Under the pieces are notes generated by a model that saw nothing but the letters and a program-made list of their open reading frames with translations, had not been told where the DNA came from and searched no databases. From positions 62,001 through 126,000 of the forward strand of contig NZ_WWDL01000012.1 of assembly GCF_009848505.1 (NCBI RefSeq): 64,000 nt of DNA. Direction: 5' to 3'. The position numbers and the translations under genes were made by a program. Shown piece after piece: positions 29,394 through 38,066 of the stretch; position 1 is the first letter of the stretch; each line of letters opens with the position of its first letter. This DNA is from Muricoccus harenae. GTDB taxonomy: Bacteria; Pseudomonadota; Alphaproteobacteria; Acetobacterales; Acetobacteraceae.

Positions 29394-30197
29394 ATGGACG
29401 GCGGCGCCCGTTCCGTTGAAACTAGGTTCCACATGCTGCACCGCGCCCAACGCCGACCGCAGTTCTTCTACACCACCGCTCCCCTGCCCTGCCCATACCT
29501 GGCCGGGCGGACGGAACGGAAGGTGGTGACCGAGCTCTCGGGCCCGGAAGGGGAAGCGCTGCATGACCGCCTCTCCCGCGCCGGCTTCCGGCGCAGCCAC
29601 AACATCGCCTATGCGCCGGTCTGCCCGGGCTGCCAGTCCTGCATCCCCATCCGCATCGTGGTGGACGACTTCCAGCCCAGCCGCACCCAGCGCCGCATCC
29701 TGCGCGCCAATGCCGGGGTGGTGGCGCAGGAGGTGCCGGCGCGCGCCACCGCCGAGCAGTTCGCCCTGTTCCAGCGCTACCAGCGCGCCCGCCATCGGGA
29801 CGGCGACATGGCCGCGATGGGCTTCTACGACTACCGCGCCATGGTCGAGGACACGCCGATCACCACCATGCTGATCGAGTTCCGCGAGGCGCCGGACCGG
29901 CTGATCGGCGCCTGCCTGACCGATTGGCTGAAGGACGGCCTCTCCGCCGTCTATTCCTATTTCGAGCCGGAGCATGCCAACCGCTCCCTCGGCACGCTGG
30001 CGATCCTGCAGCTTGTGGAACGGGCCCGGGAGCTCGGCCTGCCCTATGTCTACCTGGGCTACTGGGTCCCTCAGAGCGCCAAGATGGCCTACAAAGCCGG
30101 CTTCAAGCCCAGCGAGATCCTGACCAACGGCGCCTGGCACCCGCTGCGCGAAGGGGCGCCGCCCATGACGGCCCTGGTGCCGGAAAGCGCCGTCTAG
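29394..30197 (+). CDS. bpt: aspartate/glutamate leucyltransferase (N-end rule) Bpt
   Basis: 267 residues. Bacterial members of the arginyl-transferase family add leucine to proteins with N-terminal Asp or Glu, marking them for ClpS/ClpAP. Diagnostic segments: FFYTTAPLPCPYL near the N-terminus, the Cys cluster CPGCQSCIPIRI, SRTQRRILRAN, and the late YSYFEPEHANRSLGTLAILQ and YVYLGYWVPQSAKMAYK. The start is taken at ATG 29394; Met 29433 is also possible. The upstream in-frame extension overlaps the acylase gene and is unlike the family. Confidence 0.93.
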   Translation: MDGGARSVETRFHMLHRAQRRPQFFYTTAPLPCPYLAGRTERKVVTELSGPEGEALHDRLSRAGFRRSHNIAYAPVCPGCQSCIPIRIVVDDFQPSRTQRRILRANAGVVAQEVPARATAEQFALFQRYQRARHRDGDMAAMGFYDYRAMVEDTPITTMLIEFREAPDRLIGACLTDWLKDGLSAVYSYFEPEHANRSLGTLAILQLVERARELGLPYVYLGYWVPQSAKMAYKAGFKPSEILTNGAWHPLREGAPPMTALVPESAV

Positions 30198-30232
30198 GGC
30201 CTTCCCGGCAGCGGCCCACAAGCCTTCACGTC

Positions 30233-30253
30233 GCCCGGGGAGCGCCCCCGGGC
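30233..30253. terminator. GC hairpin between convergent bpt and parC
   Basis: Perfect 8-base arms GCCCGGGG (30233-30240) and CCCCGGGC (30246-30253) with loop AGCGC, in the 62-base gap between two convergent stops. It probably ends transcription from both sides, though no U-tract follows. Confidence 0.55.
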
Positions 30254-30259
30254 CTCGCC

Positions 30260-32491
30260 TCAGCCGCCGAAGCGGTTGGACTTCGGGAAGCCGTTCGGCG
30301 GCATCTTCCCCGCCCCGCCGCGATTGCCGCGCCAGGGGGCCAACGCCGTCTCTGTCCGCGTCCGGTCGCCGAGCTGCCAGGTGAGGCCATCCGCCTTGGC
30401 GAAGACCTTCACATCCGCCAGCCCGCCATCGCGATAGCCCTGCAGCGCCACGCCACGTCCGCGCGACATCTCCGGCACCTGCTCCAGCGGGAAGACCAGC
30501 AGCTTGCGGTTCTCGCCCACCACCGCGACCGTGTCGCCCTCCACCGGGGCGCAGGCCGCCAGCATGTCCGGCGCATCCACCACCAGCACCTGCTTGCCCG
30601 TGCGCTTCTCCGCGAGCAGATCCTCGCTCTTTGCCACGAAGCCGCGCCCGGATGCCGAGGCGAGGAGGAACTTCATCCCCTCCTTCCAGACGAAGGCGGA
30701 GAGGATGGAATCCTCGTTTCCCAACTCCACGATCAACCGCACCGGCTGTCCGTCGCCGCGTCCGCGCGGGATGGCATCCGCCTTGATCGTGTAGGCACGG
30801 CCGTTCGAGGCGAGCAGGCCGATGCGGTCCGTCGTCTCGGCATGCAGCAGCAGGGCGAGGCTGTCGCCCTCCTTGAAGCGAAGCTCCGCCGCCGGGTCGA
30901 TGTGCCCCTTCTGCGCGCGCAGCCAGCCCTTCTCGGAAAGGATGATGGTGATCGGCTCGCGCTCGACGAACTGGGATTCGTCGAAGACCACCGCCACCGC
31001 CTCGGTCTGCACCGTGCGCCGGTCGCCCAGCGCGCCGGAGCCGAACTTCTGCCGAGCCTCCTCGATCTCATCGCCGATCTTCGTCCACTGCGCCTTCTCG
31101 CTGCCCAGCAGGCGCTGCAGCCCCTTCAGCTCCTTGGTCAGACGCGTGTGCTCGCGCCGGATCTCCATCTCCTCCAACTTGCGCAGGGCGCGCAGGCGCA
31201 TGTTGAGGATGGCCTCGGCCTGGGTATCCGTCAGGCCGAAGGTCTTGATCAGCGCATCCTTCGGATGGTCTTCCTCGCGGACGATGCGGATCACCTCGTC
31301 GAGGTTGAGATAGACGATGAGATATCCGTCAAGGATCTCGATCCGTCGCTCGATCGCGGCGAGCCGATGCGAGGAGCGGCGCACCAGCACCACCTGGCGG
31401 TGATCGAGCCAGGAGCGCAGCACCTCCTTCAGCCCCATCACGCGCGGCGTGCGCTCGGCATCCAGCACGTTCATGTTCAGCGGAATGCGGCTCTCCAGCG
31501 GCGTCGCGCGAAACATGCTCTCCATCAGCATGGCGGGCTCGATGCTGCGGGTCTTCGGCTCCAGCACCATCCGCACCTTGTCCGTGCTCTCATCGCGCAC
31601 ATCGGCCAGCAGTGGCAGCTTCTTCGCTTCCAGCAACTCCGCGATCTGCTCGATCAGGCGCGACTTCTGCACCTGGTACGGGATCTCGGTGATGACGATG
31701 TGCCAGGTGCCGTTCTTAAGCTTCTCGACTTCCCATTTCGCGCGCAGCCGGAAGCCGCCGCGGCCGGTCTCATAGGCGTTCAGGATGCTGTCCGCGGGCT
31801 CCACCATCACGCCGCCCGTGGGGAAGTCAGGCCCGGGCATATGGGCCAGGAGCTCGGCCGTGGTCGCACCCGGGTTGCGGATCAGTTCCAGCGCGGCGGC
31901 ACACGCCTCGCCGGCGTTGTGCGGCGGGATGGAGGTCGCCATCCCGACGGCGATGCCGTTCGCGCCATTGGCCAGCAGGTTCGGGAAGGCCGCCGGCAGC
32001 ACCACCGGCTCCTGCTCCTCGCCGTCATAGGTCGCGCGGAAATCGACGGCATCCTCGTCGATGCCATCGAGCAGCGCCTTGGCGACCTCGGTGAGCTTCG
32101 CCTCGGTGTATCGCATGGCCGCGGCGTTATCGCCGTCGATATTGCCGAAGTTCCCCTGGCCCTCGACCAGCGGGTAGCGCGCCGCAAAATCCTGGGCGAG
32201 CCGCACCAGCGCCTCATAGACCGAGGAGTCGCCGTGCGGGTGGTACTTACCGATCACGTCGCCGACCACGCGCGCGCATTTCTTGAAGCCGCCCGCCGGA
32301 TCCAGCTTCAGCTGCTGCATCGCCCAGAGCAGGCGGCGATGGACCGGCTTCAGCCCGTCCCGCACATCCGGCAGGGAGCGCGCCATGATGGTGGACATGG
32401 CATAGGCCAGGTAGCGCTCGGACAGCGCACCGGCGAGCGGCGTCTCATTGATCCGGCCGCCCTCGGGGAGCGTCTTGAGGTCGTCGGGCAA
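30260..32491 (-). CDS. parC: DNA topoisomerase IV subunit A
   Basis: 743 residues from the chosen start. ParC is the DNA-cleaving subunit that decatenates daughter chromosomes with ParE. Seen: [30 protein letters not shown], the quinolone-determining stretch [14 protein letters not shown] (Ser89 and Glu93, the sensitive-type residues), and catalytic Tyr128 in [11 protein letters not shown]. The C-terminal beta-propeller follows with no acidic GyrA-like tail. No ATG or GTG is near the conserved start; the best is TTG at 32489-32491, giving the family-like beginning [11 protein letters not shown], with AGGG 9 bases upstream. Confidence 0.94.
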   Translation of the reverse strand: MPDDLKTLPEGGRINETPLAGALSERYLAYAMSTIMARSLPDVRDGLKPVHRRLLWAMQQLKLDPAGGFKKCARVVGDVIGKYHPHGDSSVYEALVRLAQDFAARYPLVEGQGNFGNIDGDNAAAMRYTEAKLTEVAKALLDGIDEDAVDFRATYDGEEQEPVVLPAAFPNLLANGANGIAVGMATSIPPHNAGEACAAALELIRNPGATTAELLAHMPGPDFPTGGVMVEPADSILNAYETGRGGFRLRAKWEVEKLKNGTWHIVITEIPYQVQKSRLIEQIAELLEAKKLPLLADVRDESTDKVRMVLEPKTRSIEPAMLMESMFRATPLESRIPLNMNVLDAERTPRVMGLKEVLRSWLDHRQVVLVRRSSHRLAAIERRIEILDGYLIVYLNLDEVIRIVREEDHPKDALIKTFGLTDTQAEAILNMRLRALRKLEEMEIRREHTRLTKELKGLQRLLGSEKAQWTKIGDEIEEARQKFGSGALGDRRTVQTEAVAVVFDESQFVEREPITIILSEKGWLRAQKGHIDPAAELRFKEGDSLALLLHAETTDRIGLLASNGRAYTIKADAIPRGRGDGQPVRLIVELGNEDSILSAFVWKEGMKFLLASASGRGFVAKSEDLLAEKRTGKQVLVVDAPDMLAACAPVEGDTVAVVGENRKLLVFPLEQVPEMSRGRGVALQGYRDGGLADVKVFAKADGLTWQLGDRTRTETALAPWRGNRGGAGKMPPNGFPKSNRFGG

Positions 32492-32635
32492 GGTGGTCGG
32501 CCCTTGTGTTCTATGTTCGTTCAGGATCTTCCGTTCTAGCAGGCCGTGCGGGACGGCGCCAGGGCGAGGCTCCGCCCGTTGCGGTGCGCGGCATGGCGGG
32601 GCTAGCACAGGGCACAAGGATCAGGAGGTTGCCAC

Positions 32636-34252
32636 ATGGCACAGGCCCTCACTTCGGGACCCAGGGACTGGCCATTATTCCGGCCGGTGGCCATCGGCCT
32701 CGCCGCCATACTTGCGGCCTTCCCGCTCCTCCCGGCCTTCGCCGCCCCGTCCGATGGGGTGCTGCTCATCCCTGTCCAGAGTGGCCCCGCGAAGAACCCC
32801 GTGCCCCCTCCGGCCACGGCGCGCCCCGCCCCGCAGACAGCCCAACCTCCCTATGCCCTGAGCCCCGAGGAGGCGGCGAGCACCCCGCCGCTGCAGCCCG
32901 GCCGCCCGGTGCAGCTCAGCCTCCGCCGGGGTCAAACGGCCTATTTCCGCGCGGCGCCTGAGGCGGGGGAAGCCTGGTCCGTCGTCACCCGCCGCCTGGG
33001 CCGCAACACCGACACTGTCCTGGCCGGGCTCGACGAGAATGGTCAGATGGTGGCCGAGGACGACGATGGCGGCGACGAGAACCTCGCCTCCCGGCTCGAG
33101 GTCCAGCCTGGCGACGGCGTCCGCACCATCCGCGTCGGCACGCTGGAGAATGCCGGTGGCCGCTTCGAGCTGGTGCTGACCCGCGAACAGCCCCAGCCGC
33201 CTCCGGATTTCGCCACCAGCCAGTCTGCCGCCGCCGCCCGCCCGCCGCTGTTCCTTGGCCAGCCCGTGCATATCCGGCTGCGGCGGCATCAGCAGGCCTT
33301 CTTCGCCCTGCCGGAGGACCGGCGCGACCTGGTCGCCGCCACCCGCAACCTCTCCCGCAACACAGACACGGCCCTGGCCCTGCTTGATGGCAAGGGCCAG
33401 GTGCTGGCGGAGAACGACGACGGCGGCGACGGCCTCGCCTCCCTCCTCTCCGTCTCCCAGGAGGCGACGGGACCGCTGACGCTGCGGGCCAGCCTCGTCG
33501 ATGGCGGAACGGGCGAGTTCGACCTCGTGCTGGAGCGCGAGGCCCCCGCACCGCCGCCTGACTTCCCCACCACGCTGGAGGCCGCGCGCGCCCGCGACCC
33601 CCTGATACCTGGCCAAGTGGTGCGGATTGAGATGGGCCGGAACGGCCAGGCCGTCTTTGCCCTGCCGGATGGCCAGCCGCTGATCCTGTTCACCCGCAAC
33701 CTGCGGAACGAGGCCGATACCGTCCTCGCCCTGCTGGATGCCCAGGGCGACGTGATTCTCGAGGATGACGATGGCGGGGATGGTCTCGCCTCGCGCATTT
33801 CCACCACCGATGCGGGGCGCCCGGCCGCCTTCGTTCGGGCGAAGCTCCTCGACGGCGGGCGCGGTGGGTTCGACCTTGCCGCCGAAGCCGCCGCGGCACC
33901 AGCCGCCGGCCAGGAAGTGGCCAACAGCATCGAGGAGGCCGCGCGCCGCCCCGCTCTCATCCTGGGCGAGGCCATGCGCATCCGCCTCGCGCCCGGGGAG
34001 CAGGCCGTGGTCGCCCTGCCGCATGACGGCCGCCCGGCCATTGCCATGACCTTCGGCCTCGGCCGGGACGTGGACACGCTGCTCGCCGTGCTGGATGCCG
34101 ATGGCCAGGAGTTGGCGGAGAACGACGATGCGGAAGGCCTGGCCTCCCGCGTCGAGGTGCCGGCCACGCCGCGGCCCGCCTATTTGCGGGTCGGCCTAGT
34201 GGAGGACCGGGGCGGTGCCTTCAGCCTCGTGCTGGTGCGCCCGACCCCCTGA
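32636..34252 (+). CDS. exported protein of four tandem PPC-like beta-sandwich repeats, unknown function
   Basis: 538 residues. A signal peptide (about 1-37, ending LLPAFAA) and a Pro/Ala-rich linker (about 45-75) precede four repeats of about 100 residues: 86-183, 204-301, 322-416 and 440-535. Each starts with a G-x-P/A-V/M-x-I/L-x-L pattern, then has NTDTVLAGLD-like and GQ-LAENDDGGDGLASR-like motifs. The acidic turns lie at 142-147, 260-265, 377-382 and, degenerated, at 496-501. This pattern matches bacterial pre-peptidase C-terminal (PPC) domains, which normally accompany secreted proteases. Here there is no catalytic domain. A strong AGGAGG ribosome site precedes the ATG by 7 bases. Periplasmic or secreted, possibly calcium-binding; role unknown. 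Confidence 0.85.
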   Translation: MAQALTSGPRDWPLFRPVAIGLAAILAAFPLLPAFAAPSDGVLLIPVQSGPAKNPVPPPATARPAPQTAQPPYALSPEEAASTPPLQPGRPVQLSLRRGQTAYFRAAPEAGEAWSVVTRRLGRNTDTVLAGLDENGQMVAEDDDGGDENLASRLEVQPGDGVRTIRVGTLENAGGRFELVLTREQPQPPPDFATSQSAAAARPPLFLGQPVHIRLRRHQQAFFALPEDRRDLVAATRNLSRNTDTALALLDGKGQVLAENDDGGDGLASLLSVSQEATGPLTLRASLVDGGTGEFDLVLEREAPAPPPDFPTTLEAARARDPLIPGQVVRIEMGRNGQAVFALPDGQPLILFTRNLRNEADTVLALLDAQGDVILEDDDGGDGLASRISTTDAGRPAAFVRAKLLDGGRGGFDLAAEAAAAPAAGQEVANSIEEAARRPALILGEAMRIRLAPGEQAVVALPHDGRPAIAMTFGLGRDVDTLLAVLDADGQELAENDDAEGLASRVEVPATPRPAYLRVGLVEDRGGAFSLVLVRPTP

Positions 34253-35083
34253 TCAGTCCTCCCGCCCCGGCACTTGCACCGGGACGGGTAGTGGTCCGGC
34301 CGCGGCGGCCCGTTCGGCTTCGGCCAGCGCGGCCACGCGGTCCGACAGTGCCTGCCGCGCGGCCGGAAGCGGGCGATGGCGCGCCCCGAAGGCGTCGCGC
34401 GCCAGGAAATGGCTGGTGAGGCGCAGCGCGTCCAGCCAGTCCGCGGGCCCGCTCGGCAGGCTTTCCTTCCGGAGGAAGGGCGGCAGGCGCAGCATCCGGT
34501 CGCCATAGGGAGCGGCGATGTCGGAACGCACCGCGCGCCCCGACTTCGGCGAGACATGGGTGAGATCGCCCGTGTCGCCCGTCATGGCGCAGCGCGACAG
34601 GTCCAGCCCATAGCCCAGCTCCGCCAGCAGCAGCATTTCCCAATGGATGTAGTCCGGGATCACCTCGGCCGCGCCGCGCTGGAGGTGGGCGACGACTGGA
34701 AGCAGCCCACGAAAAGCGGCGGGATGCGGCTCGCGCTCCGGCAGTGCCTCGGCGGCGACGGCGCAGGCGGAGGACAGCAGCGCCAGCGCGAGCGGGTCCT
34801 CCATGGCCAGCGCCGCGGCCGGGTGGACGAGTTCGCCGCTGAGCGCCCCGAGTTGGTCCGACAGCCGCGCGACCCAGCGCGCCTCCACCAGATTGCCCGG
34901 CAGCCAGGTGGCAACCTGACCACGGGAGGCGCCGCCCTTCACCAGCCCGGCATGGCGCCCCTGCTGCTCCGTCAGCAAAGTGACGACGGCCCCGCCCTCC
35001 CCGAGGGGGCGGCTATCCAGCACGATTCCAGGCGCGGTCCATTCCATGACGGGAAGATGGGCCTCCGGTGGTAGCTGCGCCAC
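34253..35083 (-). CDS. recO: DNA repair protein RecO
   Basis: 276 residues (264 if Met 35047 is used, which sits right before the family start EWTAPGIVLDSRPLGEGGAVV). RecO anneals strands and loads RecA with RecR. It has the N-terminal OB fold (about 15-95, with LTEQQGRHAGLVKGGASR) and the helical C-terminal domain with IHWEMLLLAELGYGLDLSRCA. It is the last gene of the folK-rpoZ-rel-acpS-lepB-rnc-era run. Its stop abuts the stop of the converging repeat-protein gene with no base between. Confidence 0.93.
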   Translation of the reverse strand: MAQLPPEAHLPVMEWTAPGIVLDSRPLGEGGAVVTLLTEQQGRHAGLVKGGASRGQVATWLPGNLVEARWVARLSDQLGALSGELVHPAAALAMEDPLALALLSSACAVAAEALPEREPHPAAFRGLLPVVAHLQRGAAEVIPDYIHWEMLLLAELGYGLDLSRCAMTGDTGDLTHVSPKSGRAVRSDIAAPYGDRMLRLPPFLRKESLPSGPADWLDALRLTSHFLARDAFGARHRPLPAARQALSDRVAALAEAERAAAAGPLPVPVQVPGRED

Positions 35084-35116
35084 TCTCGGGCGGCGCGGAC
35101 CCCGCCCGGCGAAGCG

Positions 35117-36049
35117 CTAGTCCAGGTCCTCGAGCCCGAGGGCACGCAGCCGGCCGCGCTCCTCATCCCAGCCCGGCCGGTCCTTCACATTGAGGAACAG
35201 GTGGACCGGCCGCTCCAGCAGCTTGGTCAGCTCCGCCCGGGCACGCTGGCCGATCTCGCGGATGCGGGAGCCCCTGTCGCCGATCAGGATCGCCTTCTGC
35301 GAGGCCCGGCCGACATAGATGGTGCAGTCGATGCGGACGGAGCCGTCCTTCCGCTCCTGCCAGGATTCGGTCTCCACCGTGGCATGGTGGGGCACCTCCT
35401 CATGGGTCTGGCGCAGGATCTGCTCGCGCACGATCTCGGCGGCCAGCATGCGGTCGGTCACGTCCGACAGCTCATCCTCCGGGAAGAGCCAGGGGCCCTC
35501 CGGCATCGCCTCGCAGAGTCGCGTGCGGAGCCGGTCCACGCCATCCCCCGTCTCCGCACTGATCATGAAGGTCTCGGCGAAGGAAAGAAGCTCGGTCAGC
35601 TCGGCCGTCAGCGGCAACAGGCGCTTGGTATCGAACAGGTCCGTCTTGTTCAGGACCAGCCAGAGCGGCGGTGCGCCCCGGGCGAGCTTGCGGATGATGG
35701 CGCGCAGCGGCTCGGTGATGCCGGCACGGGCATCCACCACCAGCATCGCCAGATCGGCATCCTGCGCGCCGCCCCAGGCGGCCGCCACCATGGCGCGGTC
35801 CAGCCGCCGGCGCGGGGAGAAGATCCCCGGCGTGTCGGTCAGAACCACCTGCGAGCGGCCCTCGGTGAGGATGGCGCGGATGCGGAAGCGCGTGGTCTGC
35901 GGCTTGTTGGAGACGATCGAGACCTTCGCCCCCGCCAGCCGGTTCACCAGCGTGGATTTGCCGGCATTCGGCGCACCGAGCACGGCAGCCAAGCCGGCGC
36001 GCGTCGAGCCCTCGGGCGGCGCGGCGGCGTCTGAGCCTTCCTCAGCCAC
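35117..36049 (-). CDS. era: GTPase Era
   Basis: 310 residues. Era binds 16S rRNA and couples ribosome maturation to growth. G1 GAPNAGKST, G2/switch PQTTRFRIRAI, G3 DTPGIF and G4 NKTD are all present. The C-terminal KH domain (about 225-300) has YVGRASQKAILIGDRGSRIREIG. Starts with GTG and overlaps the rnc stop by 8 bases, the usual rnc-era coupling. Confidence 0.96.
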   Translation of the reverse strand: MAEEGSDAAAPPEGSTRAGLAAVLGAPNAGKSTLVNRLAGAKVSIVSNKPQTTRFRIRAILTEGRSQVVLTDTPGIFSPRRRLDRAMVAAAWGGAQDADLAMLVVDARAGITEPLRAIIRKLARGAPPLWLVLNKTDLFDTKRLLPLTAELTELLSFAETFMISAETGDGVDRLRTRLCEAMPEGPWLFPEDELSDVTDRMLAAEIVREQILRQTHEEVPHHATVETESWQERKDGSVRIDCTIYVGRASQKAILIGDRGSRIREIGQRARAELTKLLERPVHLFLNVKDRPGWDEERGRLRALGLEDLD

Positions 36050-36734
36050 GGGCCAGCTCCGTCAGCAGGGCCTCGGCCGCCAGCTGCTCGGCGGCGCGCT
36101 TGCTGTCGCCGCTCGCCTCCGCCGACTTGCCGCAGGCGCGCACCGAGACGGTGAAGAGCGGCGCGTGCGACGGCCCCTCGGTGCTGACCATGGTGTATTC
36201 CGGCAGGCCCAGGCCGCGCCCGAGCGAGTATTCCTGCAGCCGGCTCTTGGCCGACATAGGCGGGGTGGCATCTGCCTCCATGGCCACGGTCCACTCCCGC
36301 CGGATGAAATCACGCGCCACGTCGAGCCCGCCATCGAGATAGAGGGCACCGATCAGCGCCTCGGTGCCGTCGGCCAGCACATTAGAACGCTGCCGCAACC
36401 CGGTGCGACCCTCGGCGGGCGGAATGCGCAGGGCGCTGGGCAGGCCGATGGCCTCGCCCACCTTCGCCAGCGTCTCGGCGGCCACGAGCACGGCGAGGCG
36501 CTTGCCCAGCTCCCCCTCGCGCTCCTCCGGGAAGCGTTCGGAAAGCCATTCCGCCATGCAGAGCGCCAGGACGCGGTCGCCAAGAAATTCCAGCCGCTCG
36601 TTCGAATCGAGCTGGCGGCGCTTGGGATCTGCGGCGGAGCGGTGGGTGAGCGCCTGCTCCAGCAGCGCTGGATCGCGGAAGGCGTGACCCAGCCGCCCGG
36701 CCAGGGCGGCGACAGGGGGCTTCACGGGGACCAT
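36042..36734 (-). CDS. rnc: ribonuclease III
   Basis: 230 residues. It cleaves double-stranded RNA in rRNA processing. The catalytic signature NERLEFLGDRVLAL and the downstream DGTEALIGALYLDGG acidic region are intact (domain about 5-150). A double-stranded RNA-binding domain (about 160-228) contains SRLQEYSLGRGLGLPEY. Start is ATG 36732-36734; a longer in-frame reading upstream runs antisense-like low-complexity sequence inside lepB and is rejected. Confidence 0.96.
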   Translation of the reverse strand: MVPVKPPVAALAGRLGHAFRDPALLEQALTHRSAADPKRRQLDSNERLEFLGDRVLALCMAEWLSERFPEEREGELGKRLAVLVAAETLAKVGEAIGLPSALRIPPAEGRTGLRQRSNVLADGTEALIGALYLDGGLDVARDFIRREWTVAMEADATPPMSAKSRLQEYSLGRGLGLPEYTMVSTEGPSHAPLFTVSVRACGKSAEASGDSKRAAEQLAAEALLTELARG

Positions 36735-36756
36735 GCCCCGGTGCGGAGGCGGCGCA

Positions 36757-37509
36757 TCACCGCACGCCCGAGAAGATACGGGACCAGCGCACGGCAAAGG
36801 GCCAGGCCCAGAACTCATACCAGCTCGCCGAGCCGTCCCAGGAGAAGAAGATGAACTCCGCCCGGCCGACGAGGTTATCGACCGGCACGAAGCCGACATA
36901 GTTGGTCGCCCGGCTGTCGAGGGAGTTATCGCGGTTGTCGCCCATGGCGAAGACATGGTCGGTGGGGACCACGAATTCCTGGGTGTTGTCATAGGGGCCG
37001 TCATCCGAGGCCTCCAGGATCTCATGCGTGCGGCTGGGCCCGTTGGCGCTGGGCGGCAGCGTCTCGCGGTACAGGCGGACGGTCAGGCGCGGCCCGTCCC
37101 CCTCCACCGTATAAGGCCCGACGGCGGTGCGCGTCACTGGCTGCCCGTTCACACGCAGGATTCCCTGGCGCACCTGGATGCGGTCGCCCGGCAGGCCGAC
37201 GATGCGCTTGATGTAGTCGGTGGTGCCGTCGCGCGGCAGCTTGAAGACGGCCACGTCCCCGCGGGCCGGCAGGCTGCCCATGATCCGCCCGCTGAACAGG
37301 TTCGGACTGAAGGGCAGCGAGGCGCGGGAATAGCCGTAGGAATACTTCGACACGAACAGGTAATCGCCCACCAGGAGCGTGGGGATCATGCTGCCGGACG
37401 GAATGTTGAATGGCTCGAAGGCGATGGTGCGGATGCCGACGGCAATCAGGCCCGCGTAGAGGATCGTCTTCAGGCTCTCCAGCCAGCCGCCGGAGGACTT
37501 CTTGCTCAT
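36757..37509 (-). CDS. lepB: signal peptidase I
   Basis: 250 residues, inner-membrane Ser/Lys peptidase that removes Sec signal peptides. One N-terminal membrane segment (about 12-32), then catalytic Ser40 in IPSGSMIPTL, general-base Lys101 in DYIKRIVGLPGD, and box E AMGDNRDNSLDSR. Start ATG 37507-37509. Located between acpS and rnc, as in many alphaproteobacteria. The 112-base gap to acpS holds a GC-rich 6-base inverted repeat but nothing I can name. Confidence 0.96.
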   Translation of the reverse strand: MSKKSSGGWLESLKTILYAGLIAVGIRTIAFEPFNIPSGSMIPTLLVGDYLFVSKYSYGYSRASLPFSPNLFSGRIMGSLPARGDVAVFKLPRDGTTDYIKRIVGLPGDRIQVRQGILRVNGQPVTRTAVGPYTVEGDGPRLTVRLYRETLPPSANGPSRTHEILEASDDGPYDNTQEFVVPTDHVFAMGDNRDNSLDSRATNYVGFVPVDNLVGRAEFIFFSWDGSASWYEFWAWPFAVRWSRIFSGVR

Positions 37510-37621
37510 CGTATGCTTGCTCGCGGCCTCACCCGGCCGGCCGAACGCCCCCAAAATCCCACGAAGGGGGCTCGGGTCGGGCCGCCGCAGGGCCGTTGGG
37601 TGCGCCAGATGGGGCGGGCTG

Positions 37622-38041
37622 TCAAGGAAGCGGGGCCGGGAGGGGCACCGCCGAAATGATCACCACGGCCTCCGCATAGGGATATTCGTCCGTCATGGTG
37701 AGCGAAACCTGGGCGGCATGGCCGGGCGGCGTCAGGGCCGCCAGGCGCTCCGCCGCCCCGCCCGTCATCCGCAGCGTGGGCTGGCCGGAGGGGAGGTTCA
37801 CCACGCCCAGATCGCGCCAGAACACTCCGGCCCGAAAGCCGGTGCCGAGTGCCTTTGATGCCGCTTCCTTTGCCGCGAAGCGCTTCGCATAGGTGGCGAT
37901 GCGGGTCCGCTCCCCCCGCCGCTCGGCCTTGGCGCGCTCCGTCTCCGTGAAGATGCGGGAGAGGAAGCGCTCGCCATGGCGCCCGATGGTCCGCTCGATC
38001 CGGCGGATGTCCACCATGTCGTTGCCGAGGCCGATGATCAT
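37622..38041 (-). CDS. acpS: holo-[acyl-carrier-protein] synthase
   Basis: 139 residues. It transfers 4-phosphopantetheine from CoA to acyl carrier protein. The two metal-binding motifs are present: GLGNDMVDI with Asp8 and [15 protein letters not shown] with Glu59. The C-terminal [16 protein letters not shown] strand is also typical. In many alphaproteobacteria pdxJ precedes acpS; here the upstream neighbour is rel, 25 bases away. Confidence 0.95.
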   Translation of the reverse strand: MIIGLGNDMVDIRRIERTIGRHGERFLSRIFTETERAKAERRGERTRIATYAKRFAAKEAASKALGTGFRAGVFWRDLGVVNLPSGQPTLRMTGGAAERLAALTPPGHAAQVSLTMTDEYPYAEAVVIISAVPLPAPLP

Positions 38042-38066
38042 GCCAAGGGAACCCTAAAGAAGGGGA

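Noticed and set aside
29924..32539. A plus-strand open frame of 871 codons antisense to parC
   Set aside because: Its sequence is a low-complexity His/Arg/Leu/Gln mix with no fold, it runs through bpt and the parC frame, and parC on the other strand has full catalytic motifs. Long antisense frames are expected at this GC content.
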